Assembly (NCBI RefSeq): GCF_019649015.1
Contig: NZ_BLPI01000001.1
Span: 2,021,001-2,085,000 of the forward strand
Length of the DNA: 64,000 nucleotides
Direction: 5' to 3'
Source: Agarivorans litoreus
GTDB lineage: Bacteria; Pseudomonadota; Gammaproteobacteria; Enterobacterales; Celerinatantimonadaceae
The translations under genes and the position numbers were made by a program. The notes below the pieces were generated by a model. It was not told where the DNA came from. It did not search any database and was given only the letters and a program-made list of their open reading frames with translations. The number at the start of each line of letters is the position of its first letter. The stretch's first letter is position 1. Positions 53,227-62,978 of this stretch are shown one piece after another.

Positions 53227-55815
53227 ATGAATACCGAATACCGCAAACCTCTAGCCAATAGCCAACTCGACTATTTTGATACTCGCGCGGCAGTAGAAGC
53301 CATTCAAGCTGGTGCCTACGCTGGCCTGCCTTATACCTCGCGGGTGCTGGCCGAAAACCTGGTACGCCGCTGCCCCCCCGAGCAACTCAATGCTGCGCTT
53401 AGCCAAATCATTAAGCGCAAACGCGACTTAGACTTTCCGTGGTACCCAGCTCGCGTAGTCTGCCACGACATTCTTGGCCAAACCGCCCTGGTCGATTTAG
53501 CAGGCTTGCGAGATGCCATTGCCGATAAAGGCGGCGATCCCGCCAAGGTAAACCCTGTGGTGCCTACCCAGCTAATTGTTGACCACTCCTTGGCGGTAGA
53601 GCATGCCGGCTTTGAAGCTGATGCCTTTGAAAAAAACCGCGCAATTGAAGATCGCCGCAATGACGACCGCTTCCATTTTATCAACTGGTGTAAAACCGCC
53701 TTTGAAAATGTAGATGTGATTCCGCCAGGTAACGGCATCATGCACCAAATCAACCTCGAGAAAATGTCGCCGGTGATTCAAGCGCGTGATGGTGTGGCCT
53801 TTCCCGATACATTAGTGGGTACCGACAGCCATACTCCGCACGTAGATGCTTTGGGGGTAATTGCTATTGGCGTGGGCGGTTTAGAAGCCGAAAACGTAAT
53901 GCTTGGGCGCGCATCTTACATGCGTTTACCCGACATCATTGGCGTAGAACTAACTGGCCAGCGCCAAGCTGGCATTACTGCCACCGACATTGTACTGGCC
54001 ATTACCGAGTTCTTACGTGAGCAAGGAGTAGTGTCCAGCTACTTAGAGTTTTATGGTGAGGGGGCTGCGCAGCTAAGCTTGGGCGACCGCGCCACTATCT
54101 CCAACATGACTCCCGAGTTTGGCGCAACCGCAGCCATGTTTTACATCGACAACAATACTCTCGACTACCTCAAACTCACAGGGCGAGAGGCCGATCAAGT
54201 AGCCTTAGTAGAAAACTACGCCAAAACCACTGGCCTATGGGCAGATGACTTACAACAGGCCGAATACGAACGCGTGTTACACTTCGACCTATCCAGCGTT
54301 GGCCGCAATATCGCAGGACCGTCTAATCCACATCGTCGGGTAGCCACCAGCGATTTAGCTAGCCAAGGCATTGCTTCACCAGTACCACAGCTTGACGGCA
54401 TAATGCCCGACGGCGCCTGTATTATTGCTGCTATCACCAGCTGTACCAATACCTCTAACCCACGCAACGTTATTGCCGCAGGTTTATTAGCGCGTAAAGC
54501 CAATCAAATGGGTTTAAGCCGCAAACCATGGGTGAAAACCTCCCTGGCACCTGGCTCAAAAGCAGTACAACTGTACTTAGAGGACGCTAATTTATTGGCC
54601 GAGCTAGAACAACTGGGTTTTGGCATTGTGGGGTTTGCCTGTACTACCTGTAACGGCATGAGTGGTGCGCTCGATCCTAAGATTCAGCAAGAAGTGATTG
54701 AGCGAGACCTCTACGCCACCGCGGTGCTATCGGGCAATCGTAACTTCGACGGCCGTATTCACCCCTACGCCAAACAAGCCTTTTTAGCATCGCCACCTTT
54801 GGTTGTGGCTTATGCCATTGCCGGCACTATTCGTTTTGATATTGAAAAAGACGCATTAGGCCACGATAGCCAAGGTAAGCCGATTACCCTAAAAGATATT
54901 TGGCCAAGTGATGAAGAAATAGATGCAGTAGTTAAGCAAAGCGTTAAACCCGAGCAATTTCGCCAAGTGTACCAACCAATGTTCGACCTAAAAGTCGATT
55001 ATGGCAGTGCCAGTTCTCCTCTCTATGAATGGCGCCCCCAAAGCACCTATATTCGCCGCCCTCCCTACTGGGAAGGAGCTTTGGCAGGCGAGCGAAGTTT
55101 ACGAGGCATGCGCCCATTGGCGGTATTGGGGGATAACATCACCACCGATCATTTATCCCCGTCGAACGCGATTATGCTAGACAGCGCTGCTGGCGCTTAT
55201 CTCGATAAGATGGGTTTACCGGAAGAAGACTTTAACTCCTACGCCACTCACCGCGGTGACCATTTAACTGCACAACGCGCCACCTTTGCCAACCCTAAAC
55301 TGTTCAACGAAATGGTGAAAGAAAGCGGCAAGGTTAAGCAAGGCTCTCTAGCGAGAGTTGAGCCCGAAGGCGAAGTAATGCGTATGTGGGAGGCCATAGA
55401 AACCTACATGCAGCGTAAGCAACCATTAATCATTGTGGCTGGCGCTGATTACGGCCAAGGCTCGTCTCGCGACTGGGCGGCCAAAGGGGTGCGCCTTGCA
55501 GGCGTTGAGGTAATTGTGGCCGAAGGCTTCGAGAGAATTCACCGCACCAATTTAGTGGGTATGGGTGTATTACCGCTGGAATTTACCAAGGGTAACAACC
55601 GCCATAGCTACCGCATAGATGGCAGCGAAACCTTCGATGTAATTGGTACACCTGCACCGGGCGAATTGCTTACTTTAGTGATTACTCGCACCAGCGGCGA
55701 ACGCATCGACTTACCGGTAGTTTGTCGCTTAGACACCGCCGAAGAAGTCTCGGTTTATCAAGCCGGTGGAGTATTACAGCGCTTCGCTCAAGACTTTCTT
55801 GAAAATAGCCAATAG
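53227..55815 (+). CDS. acnD: Fe/S-dependent 2-methylisocitrate dehydratase
   Basis: 862-residue aconitase-family enzyme that dehydrates 2-methylcitrate, acting with PrpF instead of PrpD. Start at ATG 53227 (MNTEYRKPL), GGAAA upstream; the longer frame to 53179 is unconserved. Cluster cysteines appear in AAITSCTNTSNPRN and GFACTTCNGMSGALD; LGDNITTDHLSPS and AGADYGQGSSRDWAAKG mark the C-terminal swivel domain. No prpD is present, consistent with the AcnD/PrpF variant pathway. Confidence 0.96.
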   Translation: MNTEYRKPLANSQLDYFDTRAAVEAIQAGAYAGLPYTSRVLAENLVRRCPPEQLNAALSQIIKRKRDLDFPWYPARVVCHDILGQTALVDLAGLRDAIADKGGDPAKVNPVVPTQLIVDHSLAVEHAGFEADAFEKNRAIEDRRNDDRFHFINWCKTAFENVDVIPPGNGIMHQINLEKMSPVIQARDGVAFPDTLVGTDSHTPHVDALGVIAIGVGGLEAENVMLGRASYMRLPDIIGVELTGQRQAGITATDIVLAITEFLREQGVVSSYLEFYGEGAAQLSLGDRATISNMTPEFGATAAMFYIDNNTLDYLKLTGREADQVALVENYAKTTGLWADDLQQAEYERVLHFDLSSVGRNIAGPSNPHRRVATSDLASQGIASPVPQLDGIMPDGACIIAAITSCTNTSNPRNVIAAGLLARKANQMGLSRKPWVKTSLAPGSKAVQLYLEDANLLAELEQLGFGIVGFACTTCNGMSGALDPKIQQEVIERDLYATAVLSGNRNFDGRIHPYAKQAFLASPPLVVAYAIAGTIRFDIEKDALGHDSQGKPITLKDIWPSDEEIDAVVKQSVKPEQFRQVYQPMFDLKVDYGSASSPLYEWRPQSTYIRRPPYWEGALAGERSLRGMRPLAVLGDNITTDHLSPSNAIMLDSAAGAYLDKMGLPEEDFNSYATHRGDHLTAQRATFANPKLFNEMVKESGKVKQGSLARVEPEGEVMRMWEAIETYMQRKQPLIIVAGADYGQGSSRDWAAKGVRLAGVEVIVAEGFERIHRTNLVGMGVLPLEFTKGNNRHSYRIDGSETFDVIGTPAPGELLTLVITRTSGERIDLPVVCRLDTAEEVSVYQAGGVLQRFAQDFLENSQ

Positions 55816-55823
55816 GAGGCAGC

Positions 55824-57002
55824 ATGAGCCAGATTAAGCAACAACGCATTGCTGCCACTTATATGCGTGGCGGCACCAGTAAAGGGGTGTTTTTTAAACT
55901 TGATGACCTGCCCAAAGCTGCGCAGCAAGCTGGTGAGGCACGTGATAACTTGTTGTTGCGAGTAATTGGCAGCCCCGACCCTTACGCCAAGCAAATTGAT
56001 GGCATGGGCGGTGCTACCTCCAGCACCAGCAAAACGGTAATTCTAGCGAAAAGCCAGCAGCCTAATCACCATGTCGATTACCTGTTTGGCCAAGTTGCTA
56101 TCGACAAGGCCTTTGTAGATTGGAGTGGCAACTGCGGCAACTTAACCGCTGCTGTGGGCGCTTTTGCAATAAACGCAGGCTTGGTAGATGCCGCTTCTCT
56201 GCCGCAAAATGGCCTTGCCAGCATCCACATTTGGCAAGCTAATATTCAAAAAACCATTGTTGCTCATGTACCTATGCTTAATGGTGAAGTGCAAGAGTGT
56301 GGCGATTTTGAATTAGACGGCGTGACCTTCCCGGCTGCCGAAGTGCAAATTGACTTCATTGACCCTGCCGATGGCGAAGGGGCCTTATTTCCTACTGGTA
56401 ACTTATGCGAACAATTAGAGGTTCCGGGAATTGGTAGCCTGCAAGCCACCATGATTAACGCAGGTATCCCTACGATTTTTGTTGATGCCAAGCAGCTTGG
56501 TTACAGCGGTGTAGAGCTACAAGAAGACATTAATAATGATGAAAAAGCCTTAGCCATGTTTGAAAGCATTCGCGCCCATGGCGCCCTCAAAATGGGCTTA
56601 ATTGACTCACTGGAACAAGCCGCTCAACGCCAACATACACCCAAAGTCGCCTTTGTTGCCAAGTCGCAAAACTATCAGAGTTCCAGCGGCAAACAGATTA
56701 AAGCAGAAGACAACGATTTATGTGTACGCGCTTTATCTATGGGTAAGTTACACCACGCCATGATGGGTACCGCAGCAGTAGCCATAGGCACAGCGGCAGC
56801 TATTCCCGGCACTTTGGTAAATCAAGCCGCTGGCGGCGGCGAACGCGAGGTAGTACGTTTTGGCCACCCCTCGGGCAGCCTTAAAGTTGGCGCACAAGCT
56901 CAACAAGTTAACCAGCAATGGCAAGTGACCAAAGTAAGCATGAGTCGCAGCGCCAGAATACTAATGGAAGGTTGGGTACGCGTGCCCAGCAACAGCTTTT
57001 AA
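55824..57002 (+). CDS. prpF: 2-methylaconitate cis-trans isomerase
   Basis: 392-residue diaminopimelate-epimerase-like protein that isomerises the trans-2-methylaconitate formed by AcnD. N-terminus ATYMRGGTSKGVFFKLDDLP and VDWSGNCGNLTAAVGAFAI are family hallmarks. Starts 8 bp after acnD with GGAGG just upstream, so the two are translated together. Confidence 0.95.
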   Translation: MSQIKQQRIAATYMRGGTSKGVFFKLDDLPKAAQQAGEARDNLLLRVIGSPDPYAKQIDGMGGATSSTSKTVILAKSQQPNHHVDYLFGQVAIDKAFVDWSGNCGNLTAAVGAFAINAGLVDAASLPQNGLASIHIWQANIQKTIVAHVPMLNGEVQECGDFELDGVTFPAAEVQIDFIDPADGEGALFPTGNLCEQLEVPGIGSLQATMINAGIPTIFVDAKQLGYSGVELQEDINNDEKALAMFESIRAHGALKMGLIDSLEQAAQRQHTPKVAFVAKSQNYQSSSGKQIKAEDNDLCVRALSMGKLHHAMMGTAAVAIGTAAAIPGTLVNQAAGGGEREVVRFGHPSGSLKVGAQAQQVNQQWQVTKVSMSRSARILMEGWVRVPSNSF

Positions 57003-57084
57003 GTTACCTAAGGTAACCGAAGAAAAGCCTAATAAAAAATTCCCCTTGCCAAGTGGTAAACAGCTTAGGGACGAGGAGCATATT

Positions 57085-58971
57085 ATGAGTTATCAGCAAC
57101 AAGCAGACTACGCCAAACAGCAACCCGAACAGTTTTGGTTAGAGCAAGCCCAACAACTGGCTTGGTATAGCCCACCCGAACAAGCACTTAGCCAAGATGA
57201 ACACGGCAATTATCGCTGGTTTAAAGGCGGCAGCATGAACACCGCGTATTTGGCGCTGGATTACCATTGTGAAAATGGCCGAGCGGAACAAACCGCGCTT
57301 ATTTATGACTCGCCAGTAGCCGAACAAAAACAACAATTCACTTACGCACAATTGCGTGATGAAGTTGCCAGTACCGCTGGCATGTTAGCTGCTCAAGGCG
57401 TCACTAAAGGCGACCGAGTGGTGCTGTATATGCCAATGATCCCTCAAGCTGCCATCGCCATGCTAGCTTGTGCACGCCTTGGAGCGATTCACTCGGTAGT
57501 ATTTGGTGGCTTTGCTGCGCAAGAGTTGGCAGTGCGCATAGACGACGCCCAACCTAAAGTAATTCTTACCGCCAGCTGCGGGCTGGAAGGCGCCAAAGTC
57601 ATCAACTACATGCCCATGGTAAGCCTAGCTTTAGAGCAAAGCCAACAGATGACTACCCCAGTATTAGTATGGCAACGCCCTCAGCAAGCGGTTGAATTTA
57701 ATCAGCAATATCTAGATTGGCAAGCACTGCAACAGCAAGCTGAGCCGGCTGATTGCGTGCCAGTAGACGCCACCGATCCGCTATACATTTTGTATACCTC
57801 TGGCACCACCGGCAAACCCAAAGGCGTAGTGCGCGATAACGGCGGCCACGCGGTTGCGATGAACTACTCGATGCAAGCGGTGTACAACGTAAAACCCGGT
57901 GATGTATTTTGGGCGGCCTCCGATGTAGGCTGGGTAGTGGGTCACTCTTACATCGTTTACGCTCCGCTAATTTACGGCTGCACCACCATCTTGTACGAAG
58001 GCAAACCAGTGCGCACTCCCGATGCTGGCGCATTTTGGCGGGTTGCTAGCGAGCACAAAGTAAAAGTATTGTTTGCCGCCCCCACTGCCTTTCGCGCGAT
58101 TAAAAAAGAAGATCCCGATGGCGCGTTGGTTAAAGACTACGACCTAAGCCAGCTGCAAGACATCTTCATGGCGGGCGAACGTTTAGACCCACCAACATTA
58201 GAATGGACCATCAACAAAACTGACAAGCCAGTAACCGACCATTGGTGGCAAACCGAAACCGGCTGGGCCATTGCCGGTAACCCTCTGGGCTTAGAGCGTA
58301 TGCCTGTAAAAGCCGGCAGCGCCACCAAAGCCCTACCCGGCTACCAAGTTACTATTTTAGATGAAATGGGCGACGAGTGTGGCCCAATGGCACAAGGCTT
58401 TATCGCCATAAAACTGCCGCTTCCGCCTGGTTGTTTGCCTACCGTTTGGGGAGACCAAGCGAGGTTTGAATCGGCCTATTTAAAACAGTTCCCCGGTTAC
58501 TATGTCTCTGGTGATGGCGGATACATTGATGAAGATGATTACCTGTTTGTAATGGGCCGGATCGACGATGTAATTAACGTGGCAGGTCACCGCTTATCAA
58601 CCGGTGAAATGGAAGAAGTGGTTGGCGCCCACCCCGCCGTAGCCGAGTGTGCGGTAATTGGCAGCCACGACGACCTAAAAGGCCAAGTGCCCTTTGGCTT
58701 AGTGGTGCTTAAAGACGGCGTGCAACAAAGTGAGCAAGAGGTATCCAAAGAGCTGGTACAAAAAGTACGTAATGAAATTGGCCCTCTCGCATGCTTTAAA
58801 CAAGCCATTATCGTGCAGCGTTTGCCTAAAACCCGCTCCGGCAAAATCCTCCGCCGCACCCTGCGCCAACTGGCCGACGGCGAAGAATACGCCATCCCGT
58901 CCACCATCGACGACCCAGCCAGTTTAGGCGAGATTGAAGAGCTGATGCGCCAAGGCAGAACGATGATTTGA
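57085..58971 (+). CDS. prpE: Propionyl-CoA synthetase (acetyl-CoA synthetase family)
   Basis: Activates propionate with ATP and CoA to enter the methylcitrate cycle. 628 residues from ATG 57085 (GAGGAG site); the longer start at 57046 is rejected. AMP-forming ligase motifs: LYTSGTTGKPKGVVRD, TDHWWQTETGW, YYVSGDGGYIDEDDY and the C-terminal acetylatable lysine in TRSGKILRR. Residues VGHSYIVYAPLIYG are typical of PrpE rather than Acs. Last gene of the operon; its stop abuts the convergent HD gene stop. Confidence 0.92.
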   Translation: MSYQQQADYAKQQPEQFWLEQAQQLAWYSPPEQALSQDEHGNYRWFKGGSMNTAYLALDYHCENGRAEQTALIYDSPVAEQKQQFTYAQLRDEVASTAGMLAAQGVTKGDRVVLYMPMIPQAAIAMLACARLGAIHSVVFGGFAAQELAVRIDDAQPKVILTASCGLEGAKVINYMPMVSLALEQSQQMTTPVLVWQRPQQAVEFNQQYLDWQALQQQAEPADCVPVDATDPLYILYTSGTTGKPKGVVRDNGGHAVAMNYSMQAVYNVKPGDVFWAASDVGWVVGHSYIVYAPLIYGCTTILYEGKPVRTPDAGAFWRVASEHKVKVLFAAPTAFRAIKKEDPDGALVKDYDLSQLQDIFMAGERLDPPTLEWTINKTDKPVTDHWWQTETGWAIAGNPLGLERMPVKAGSATKALPGYQVTILDEMGDECGPMAQGFIAIKLPLPPGCLPTVWGDQARFESAYLKQFPGYYVSGDGGYIDEDDYLFVMGRIDDVINVAGHRLSTGEMEEVVGAHPAVAECAVIGSHDDLKGQVPFGLVVLKDGVQQSEQEVSKELVQKVRNEIGPLACFKQAIIVQRLPKTRSGKILRRTLRQLADGEEYAIPSTIDDPASLGEIEELMRQGRTMI

Positions 58972-60318
58972 TCAGCGAGAATCAGTAGCAGCCCAAGGGC
59001 TGCTTTTGACTCCCTCTCCTGTCGATGACCTTAAGCTTAAGTCCTGATATACCAAGCCATCCAAATAAGCTTGAGCACTTTCGGCCGATTCACCCAAGGC
59101 ATATTGATAGCAGTCAGCTGCGCGCTGTGTTACTAGCTTCACGACTTCTTTGTCCAACTTGCCGGAATCGCCTAATTCACTCAAAATGCTGAGCACCGCC
59201 TCTTGCTTCATACCCTCACGATAGGGGCGCCTTTGTACTAAAGCTTGAAAAATGTCGGCCACAGCAATAATTCGCGCCTCAAGACAAAGTTCACTTTTTT
59301 TAGGGTGGAAGGGATAACCCGCACCATTGATGCCTTCATGATGATAGGCAGCCCAGCGAGCAACTTCACCTAAACCATCGATATGGCGTAATATTTCATA
59401 AGTTTCATAACTATGCTGATTCATGATCGCCCGCTCTACATCATTAAGTGGCCCAGCCTTTTCTAAAATGTTGTCGGGGGTATGAAGTTTGCCTAAATCA
59501 TGCAATAAACCTGCTATTTCCACCTTGTCACACTGCTCCGCAGAGAGGCCATAACATCCTGCGATGAACTTGGCCAATTCGGCCACGCGCAAAGAATGCT
59601 GAGCGGTGAACGGACTCTTTTGATCAACAATATAAGCCATGATCATCGATAGCTGTTTAACCTGAGGCCAAGTTAAAAAGCGCTTGCTGGTGACTCTGCC
59701 CATATCCCAAGCATAACGACTGATATGCCTGTTTTCTAAGGCTATCCAAAACGCCTCTGAACGCTCAACCGATTGAAAAGCTTGCACCAACTCCGGATCA
59801 AAATAACTACCAGAATAACCAACTATGGTGCGAACCACCTGTTGTTTGGCAATGAGGATATCTGTTTCATAATGGCCAGCCGCGAGAACATCGATACGAT
59901 CAGCGAGGTAAATCAAATTAGCCATGCGCGCGTCATAGGGGCTGATGTTGACACTTGGTAGATCACTCCAAGCGGTGTGGTGATAGAGAATTGGCGTGGC
60001 GAATTTAGCCAAAGGTTCAAACGGCTTAAGCAGTTGATAACCAATATTGCAGTGAATGTTTGCCTCTTCCCAATCAAAGTGATTCACTAAGCTTGAGTGC
60101 ATTTGCTCGGTAGATACGCCGCAATCATGCAACAGTCCAAAATCGAAAGCGTATTGAAGATCTGCATCACTAAAGCCCAAGTTGTGACCGATTTGGCTAG
60201 CAATGTAACCCACTCGCTTACCATGATTAGTATCATTCATGCCCACTAAGGATACCGCCGTTTCAATAGCGATAATCATTTGTCGCAAATCAACACTTAA
60301 TGCCGCGGAATATTCCAT
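58972..60318 (-). CDS. Double HD-domain (HD-GYP-type) phosphohydrolase
   Basis: 448 residues with two HD domains. The first (about 25-150) has GLLHDCG and LYHHTAWSD, a degenerate form. The second (about 230-380) has HSLRVAELAKFIA, GLLHDLGK and HHEGINGAGYPF, close to the HD-GYP signature of c-di-GMP phosphodiesterases. Cytoplasmic, no membrane helix or receiver domain. Likely involved in cyclic-dinucleotide turnover, but the divergent first domain leaves this open. Its TGA directly abuts the prpE stop with no spacer and no terminator between. Confidence 0.82.
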   Translation of the reverse strand: MEYSAALSVDLRQMIIAIETAVSLVGMNDTNHGKRVGYIASQIGHNLGFSDADLQYAFDFGLLHDCGVSTEQMHSSLVNHFDWEEANIHCNIGYQLLKPFEPLAKFATPILYHHTAWSDLPSVNISPYDARMANLIYLADRIDVLAAGHYETDILIAKQQVVRTIVGYSGSYFDPELVQAFQSVERSEAFWIALENRHISRYAWDMGRVTSKRFLTWPQVKQLSMIMAYIVDQKSPFTAQHSLRVAELAKFIAGCYGLSAEQCDKVEIAGLLHDLGKLHTPDNILEKAGPLNDVERAIMNQHSYETYEILRHIDGLGEVARWAAYHHEGINGAGYPFHPKKSELCLEARIIAVADIFQALVQRRPYREGMKQEAVLSILSELGDSGKLDKEVVKLVTQRAADCYQYALGESAESAQAYLDGLVYQDLSLRSSTGEGVKSSPWAATDSR

Positions 60319-60366
60319 GATGATCTCCTAGCATAACCATAGTAACAATTAACTTAATTGTAGGAA

Positions 60367-60390
60367 GGATTTGTCAAATATGACAAATCC
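60367..60390. promoter_or_regulatory. Perfect hairpin/dyad upstream of the HD gene
   Basis: Ten-base perfect arms GGATTTGTCA / TGACAAATCC with an AATA loop, 48 bp before the HD gene start. No T-run follows on either strand, so an operator or a 5'-UTR hairpin is more likely than a terminator. Confidence 0.45.
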
Positions 60391-60490
60391 AACAATAAGA
60401 GAGTTAACAATGACGCCGCCTTAAGGAGGCGACTTTGAAATGGCTAAAGCAATGCCAAACCTATACTGGCGTTTGAAGCTTTACGGCTTA

Positions 60491-60802
60491 CTATTTATCT
60501 TTACCAAAAACGTCGCTAAAGACATGTAGGGCAGTTTTCAAATTATAACTTCCACCATGCTTTTTGAATCTACGATTTATATCCCCACCAATGTTCAAAC
60601 CAAGCAATAACAGAACTACAGCTAAAATCAGAATATATACAGAAACGACCAACCAAAACTTAAATGGACTTGATTCAAGATCTGGGCTTACTCCTCTTGC
60701 GGCGATCTCTCCGTAAACACCTGCACCGTATAGCTGATACAAAACAAAATAACCGTAAAGTAAAATAGCGAGAAACTTTATGGTGCTATTTAGTTTCTTC
60801 AT
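60491..60802 (-). CDS. Small two-span membrane protein, unknown
   Basis: 103 residues with two predicted helices (IKFLAILLYGYFVLYQLYG near 8-26; FWLVVSVYILILAVVLLLLGLNIG near 49-72) and a basic cytoplasmic-like C-terminus (GDINRRFKKHGGSYNLK). No family recognised. It follows the 111-residue gene by 13 bp, suggesting a transcript of three unknown genes. Confidence 0.6.
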   Translation of the reverse strand: MKKLNSTIKFLAILLYGYFVLYQLYGAGVYGEIAARGVSPDLESSPFKFWLVVSVYILILAVVLLLLGLNIGGDINRRFKKHGGSYNLKTALHVFSDVFGKDK

Positions 60803-60815
60803 TTAACAAACAGTC

Positions 60816-61151
60816 CTAATTGCCAAGAACCAGAAGTTCATTGGTTTTGATTTTGTTAGTTGGCCGAAACTCATAACCACTCGCCTTTATAAAAATGCTG
60901 TCACCGCTTTGCATTTGTATGTGGTATTCGTCTCCAAGCATTTTTGCATCAAGTATAGAATTAGAAGGTCCCCACTCGTTGATTCTAGAGTACCGGAAGT
61001 CAGTAACGACTCGAAACAGCAAACAGTAAGGTAATGCGGATTCCGACACTTCGCTAAATGCTTGCAAGTCTAACCAGACCAAAGCAGTGTCCCAGTCTAT
61101 TTCTATCCGGCCTAGCAAAGCATCATGTAATGGTAATGTCTCAAAGCTCAA
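60816..61151 (-). CDS. Small cytoplasmic protein of unknown function
   Basis: 111 residues from a TTG at 61151 with TAGGAG six bases upstream. Begins SFETLPLHDALLGRIEIDWDTALVWLDL, then beta-rich segments (CLLFRVVTDFRYSRINEWGPSN; YHIQMQSGDSIFIKASGYEF). The first part resembles small immunity-type or uncharacterised beta-sandwich proteins, but I do not recognise a named family. Between two membrane-protein genes on the same strand. Confidence 0.6.
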   Translation of the reverse strand: MSFETLPLHDALLGRIEIDWDTALVWLDLQAFSEVSESALPYCLLFRVVTDFRYSRINEWGPSNSILDAKMLGDEYHIQMQSGDSIFIKASGYEFRPTNKIKTNELLVLGN

Positions 61152-61214
61152 ATTTCGCTCCTAGAAAAATGTATGCGCACGGGATTTCTTTTACAGCAGT
61201 TAGCTTTACTCACC

Positions 61215-62078
61215 TCAGCCAACTTGCTTCTCAGCTCTTTTCTTTAAAAAATAGGCGAATACCAACAGCCCAACAAAGGTTAGAGTAATAGAAATAGCGA
61301 TAACATTAACCAACAGCGGGTTTTCAAGCTGGTTAAACACACCGCTTTCATTCAGGCTTACTGCAATTCCAAATAAGATGAATGCTATTAATACAACGGT
61401 ATTGGCTTTAGCTCTCTTAATACGCTGATAGATTGTTTTGCCATAAAACTGACTAAGCCCATTACCTACCAACAGACTGGCCACTAAAAGGCCATGTAAC
61501 AAAGTAACTAAGTGAGCATTGAATCGAGAGTCTTCTGACGCAAAGTTAAGATTAACATCACCAAAGGAACTGATACTTTCAAAAATTAACATCAAGCCAA
61601 ATGCCATTCCGAAAACTGATATAACTTGCTGCCGCTTATCATCTGTTTTCAAATCCACAACTGCCGCAGGCACAGCTTGTCTCTCACCAGTTAGCGGTAT
61701 GATTGAGTTACGAATATCAACATGAGAACTTTCAGGTAATTTGGAAAGTTTAAGCTTGTAACGCGCCTGATCCATGGTCACCAAGTTGAGTTCTTTTTTA
61801 TTAGAAGTAACAGTTTCTAGCTTGTACAAATCGACGTATGCGGTGACCATTCCAAAACGTGAAATAGTAAGATAAGAATTGGCTAAAACGGCTTTGTAAC
61901 TGCATTTAATGGCCACATAAACGATAACCAGAAACAAAACGAAATAATTGTCGTCTAAGCTTCGATCATCGGTAATAAAGCCCGTTAGTAAATTAAAGCC
62001 TAGCCAGAAGGCTAAACCAATAGATGCTGTTTTTAGCTGATAGGATCTTGAGCTAGAGTAGCTCCAGTCACTGCTCAC
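61215..62078 (-). CDS. Multi-span membrane protein of unknown function
   Basis: 287 residues from GTG 62078 (AAGGAA site six bases upstream). Two helices near the N-terminus (TASIGLAFWLGFNLLTGFI; NYFVLFLVIVYVAIKCSY), a soluble middle domain (about 65-145, LTISRFGMVTAYVDLYKLETV), then four C-terminal helices. The middle part looks like a small beta domain exposed to one side. No family recognised. First of three leftward unknown genes. Confidence 0.65.
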   Translation of the reverse strand: MSSDWSYSSSRSYQLKTASIGLAFWLGFNLLTGFITDDRSLDDNYFVLFLVIVYVAIKCSYKAVLANSYLTISRFGMVTAYVDLYKLETVTSNKKELNLVTMDQARYKLKLSKLPESSHVDIRNSIIPLTGERQAVPAAVVDLKTDDKRQQVISVFGMAFGLMLIFESISSFGDVNLNFASEDSRFNAHLVTLLHGLLVASLLVGNGLSQFYGKTIYQRIKRAKANTVVLIAFILFGIAVSLNESGVFNQLENPLLVNVIAISITLTFVGLLVFAYFLKKRAEKQVG

Positions 62079-62096
62079 ATTTCATTCCTTGAAACT

Positions 62097-62120
62097 AAAA
62101 AGCAGCCCTAAAGCTGCTTT
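62097..62120 (-). terminator. Rho-independent terminator of efpL
   Basis: Leftward stem AAAGCAGC / GCTGCTTT with a six-base loop and T-run on the minus strand, about 26 bp after the efpL stop. Confidence 0.87.
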
Positions 62121-62146
62121 GTCCATCTAAGCTTCATCGAAGCAAG

Positions 62147-62719
62147 TTACTTCTCTGCACGACTCATAAATTTCTTCTCAGCGGTGCTTACCTTAATCTT
62201 CTCGCCACTGGCGATGTATTCAGGCACCTGTACCGACAAGCCGGTACTTAAAATAGCTGGCTTAGTACGGGCGCTGGCCGAGGCGCCTTTAATTGAAGGG
62301 TCGGTTTCTACGATCACCAATTCAACACTGGCTGGTAGTTCTACAGCTACTGGTGCGCCGTCTACGGTAACCACTTGCATACCCGCGGTATCTTCGGTGA
62401 TGAAGGGAATTTCATCGGCGATGGTTTCGCTGTTTAGGTTGTAAGGGGTGTAGTCCTCGTTATCCATAAACACATATTCATTACCATCGATGTAAGAAAA
62501 CATTACTTGATGACGGCTCACATCCGCAAGGTTAATCATTTCGTCGGCTTTAAAGCTTTCGTCAGCTTTTGCGCCGGTGGCGACATCGTATAAACGCATG
62601 CGGTACAGGCTCGCACCGGCACGTCCGCTAGGAGTTAACTTGGCGATGTCTTTTACAAAATACACTTTGCCGTTATGTTCGATGGCGGCATTCTTTTTTA
62701 TTTCACTGGCCTTTGGCAT
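62147..62719 (-). CDS. efpL: Elongation factor P-like protein (EfpL/YeiP)
   Basis: 190-residue EF-P paralogue that relieves ribosome stalling at proline-containing motifs. Three-domain EF-P fold: [23 protein letters not shown], the loop [18 protein letters not shown] with arginine where EF-P has its modified lysine, [14 protein letters not shown], and the C-terminal [25 protein letters not shown]. The GASASAR segment distinguishes EfpL from EF-P. Monocistronic. Confidence 0.95.
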   Translation of the reverse strand: MPKASEIKKNAAIEHNGKVYFVKDIAKLTPSGRAGASLYRMRLYDVATGAKADESFKADEMINLADVSRHQVMFSYIDGNEYVFMDNEDYTPYNLNSETIADEIPFITEDTAGMQVVTVDGAPVAVELPASVELVIVETDPSIKGASASARTKPAILSTGLSVQVPEYIASGEKIKVSTAEKKFMSRAEK

Positions 62720-62978
62720 GGCTGAAGTCCTTAACTAAATCGTGCAACGAAAATATCATGTACAAATTTTTAGGCAACCGTTGACGGGCCTGCAACCTAA
62801 CAATTAGTAAGCGTTGTGTTATTAATCTCGCAAAAACTAAAATAAATACCGATAGTTAGCCTGCAATTAAAAGTTTCACTTGCGTCTGTTAAACGCTTTC
62901 TGTAAAAAGCTCAGTAATTACTCAGGGACGAAGATAGCTAACAGGAAAGTTAGCCTTGTTGCTTACTTAGGAGTTATG

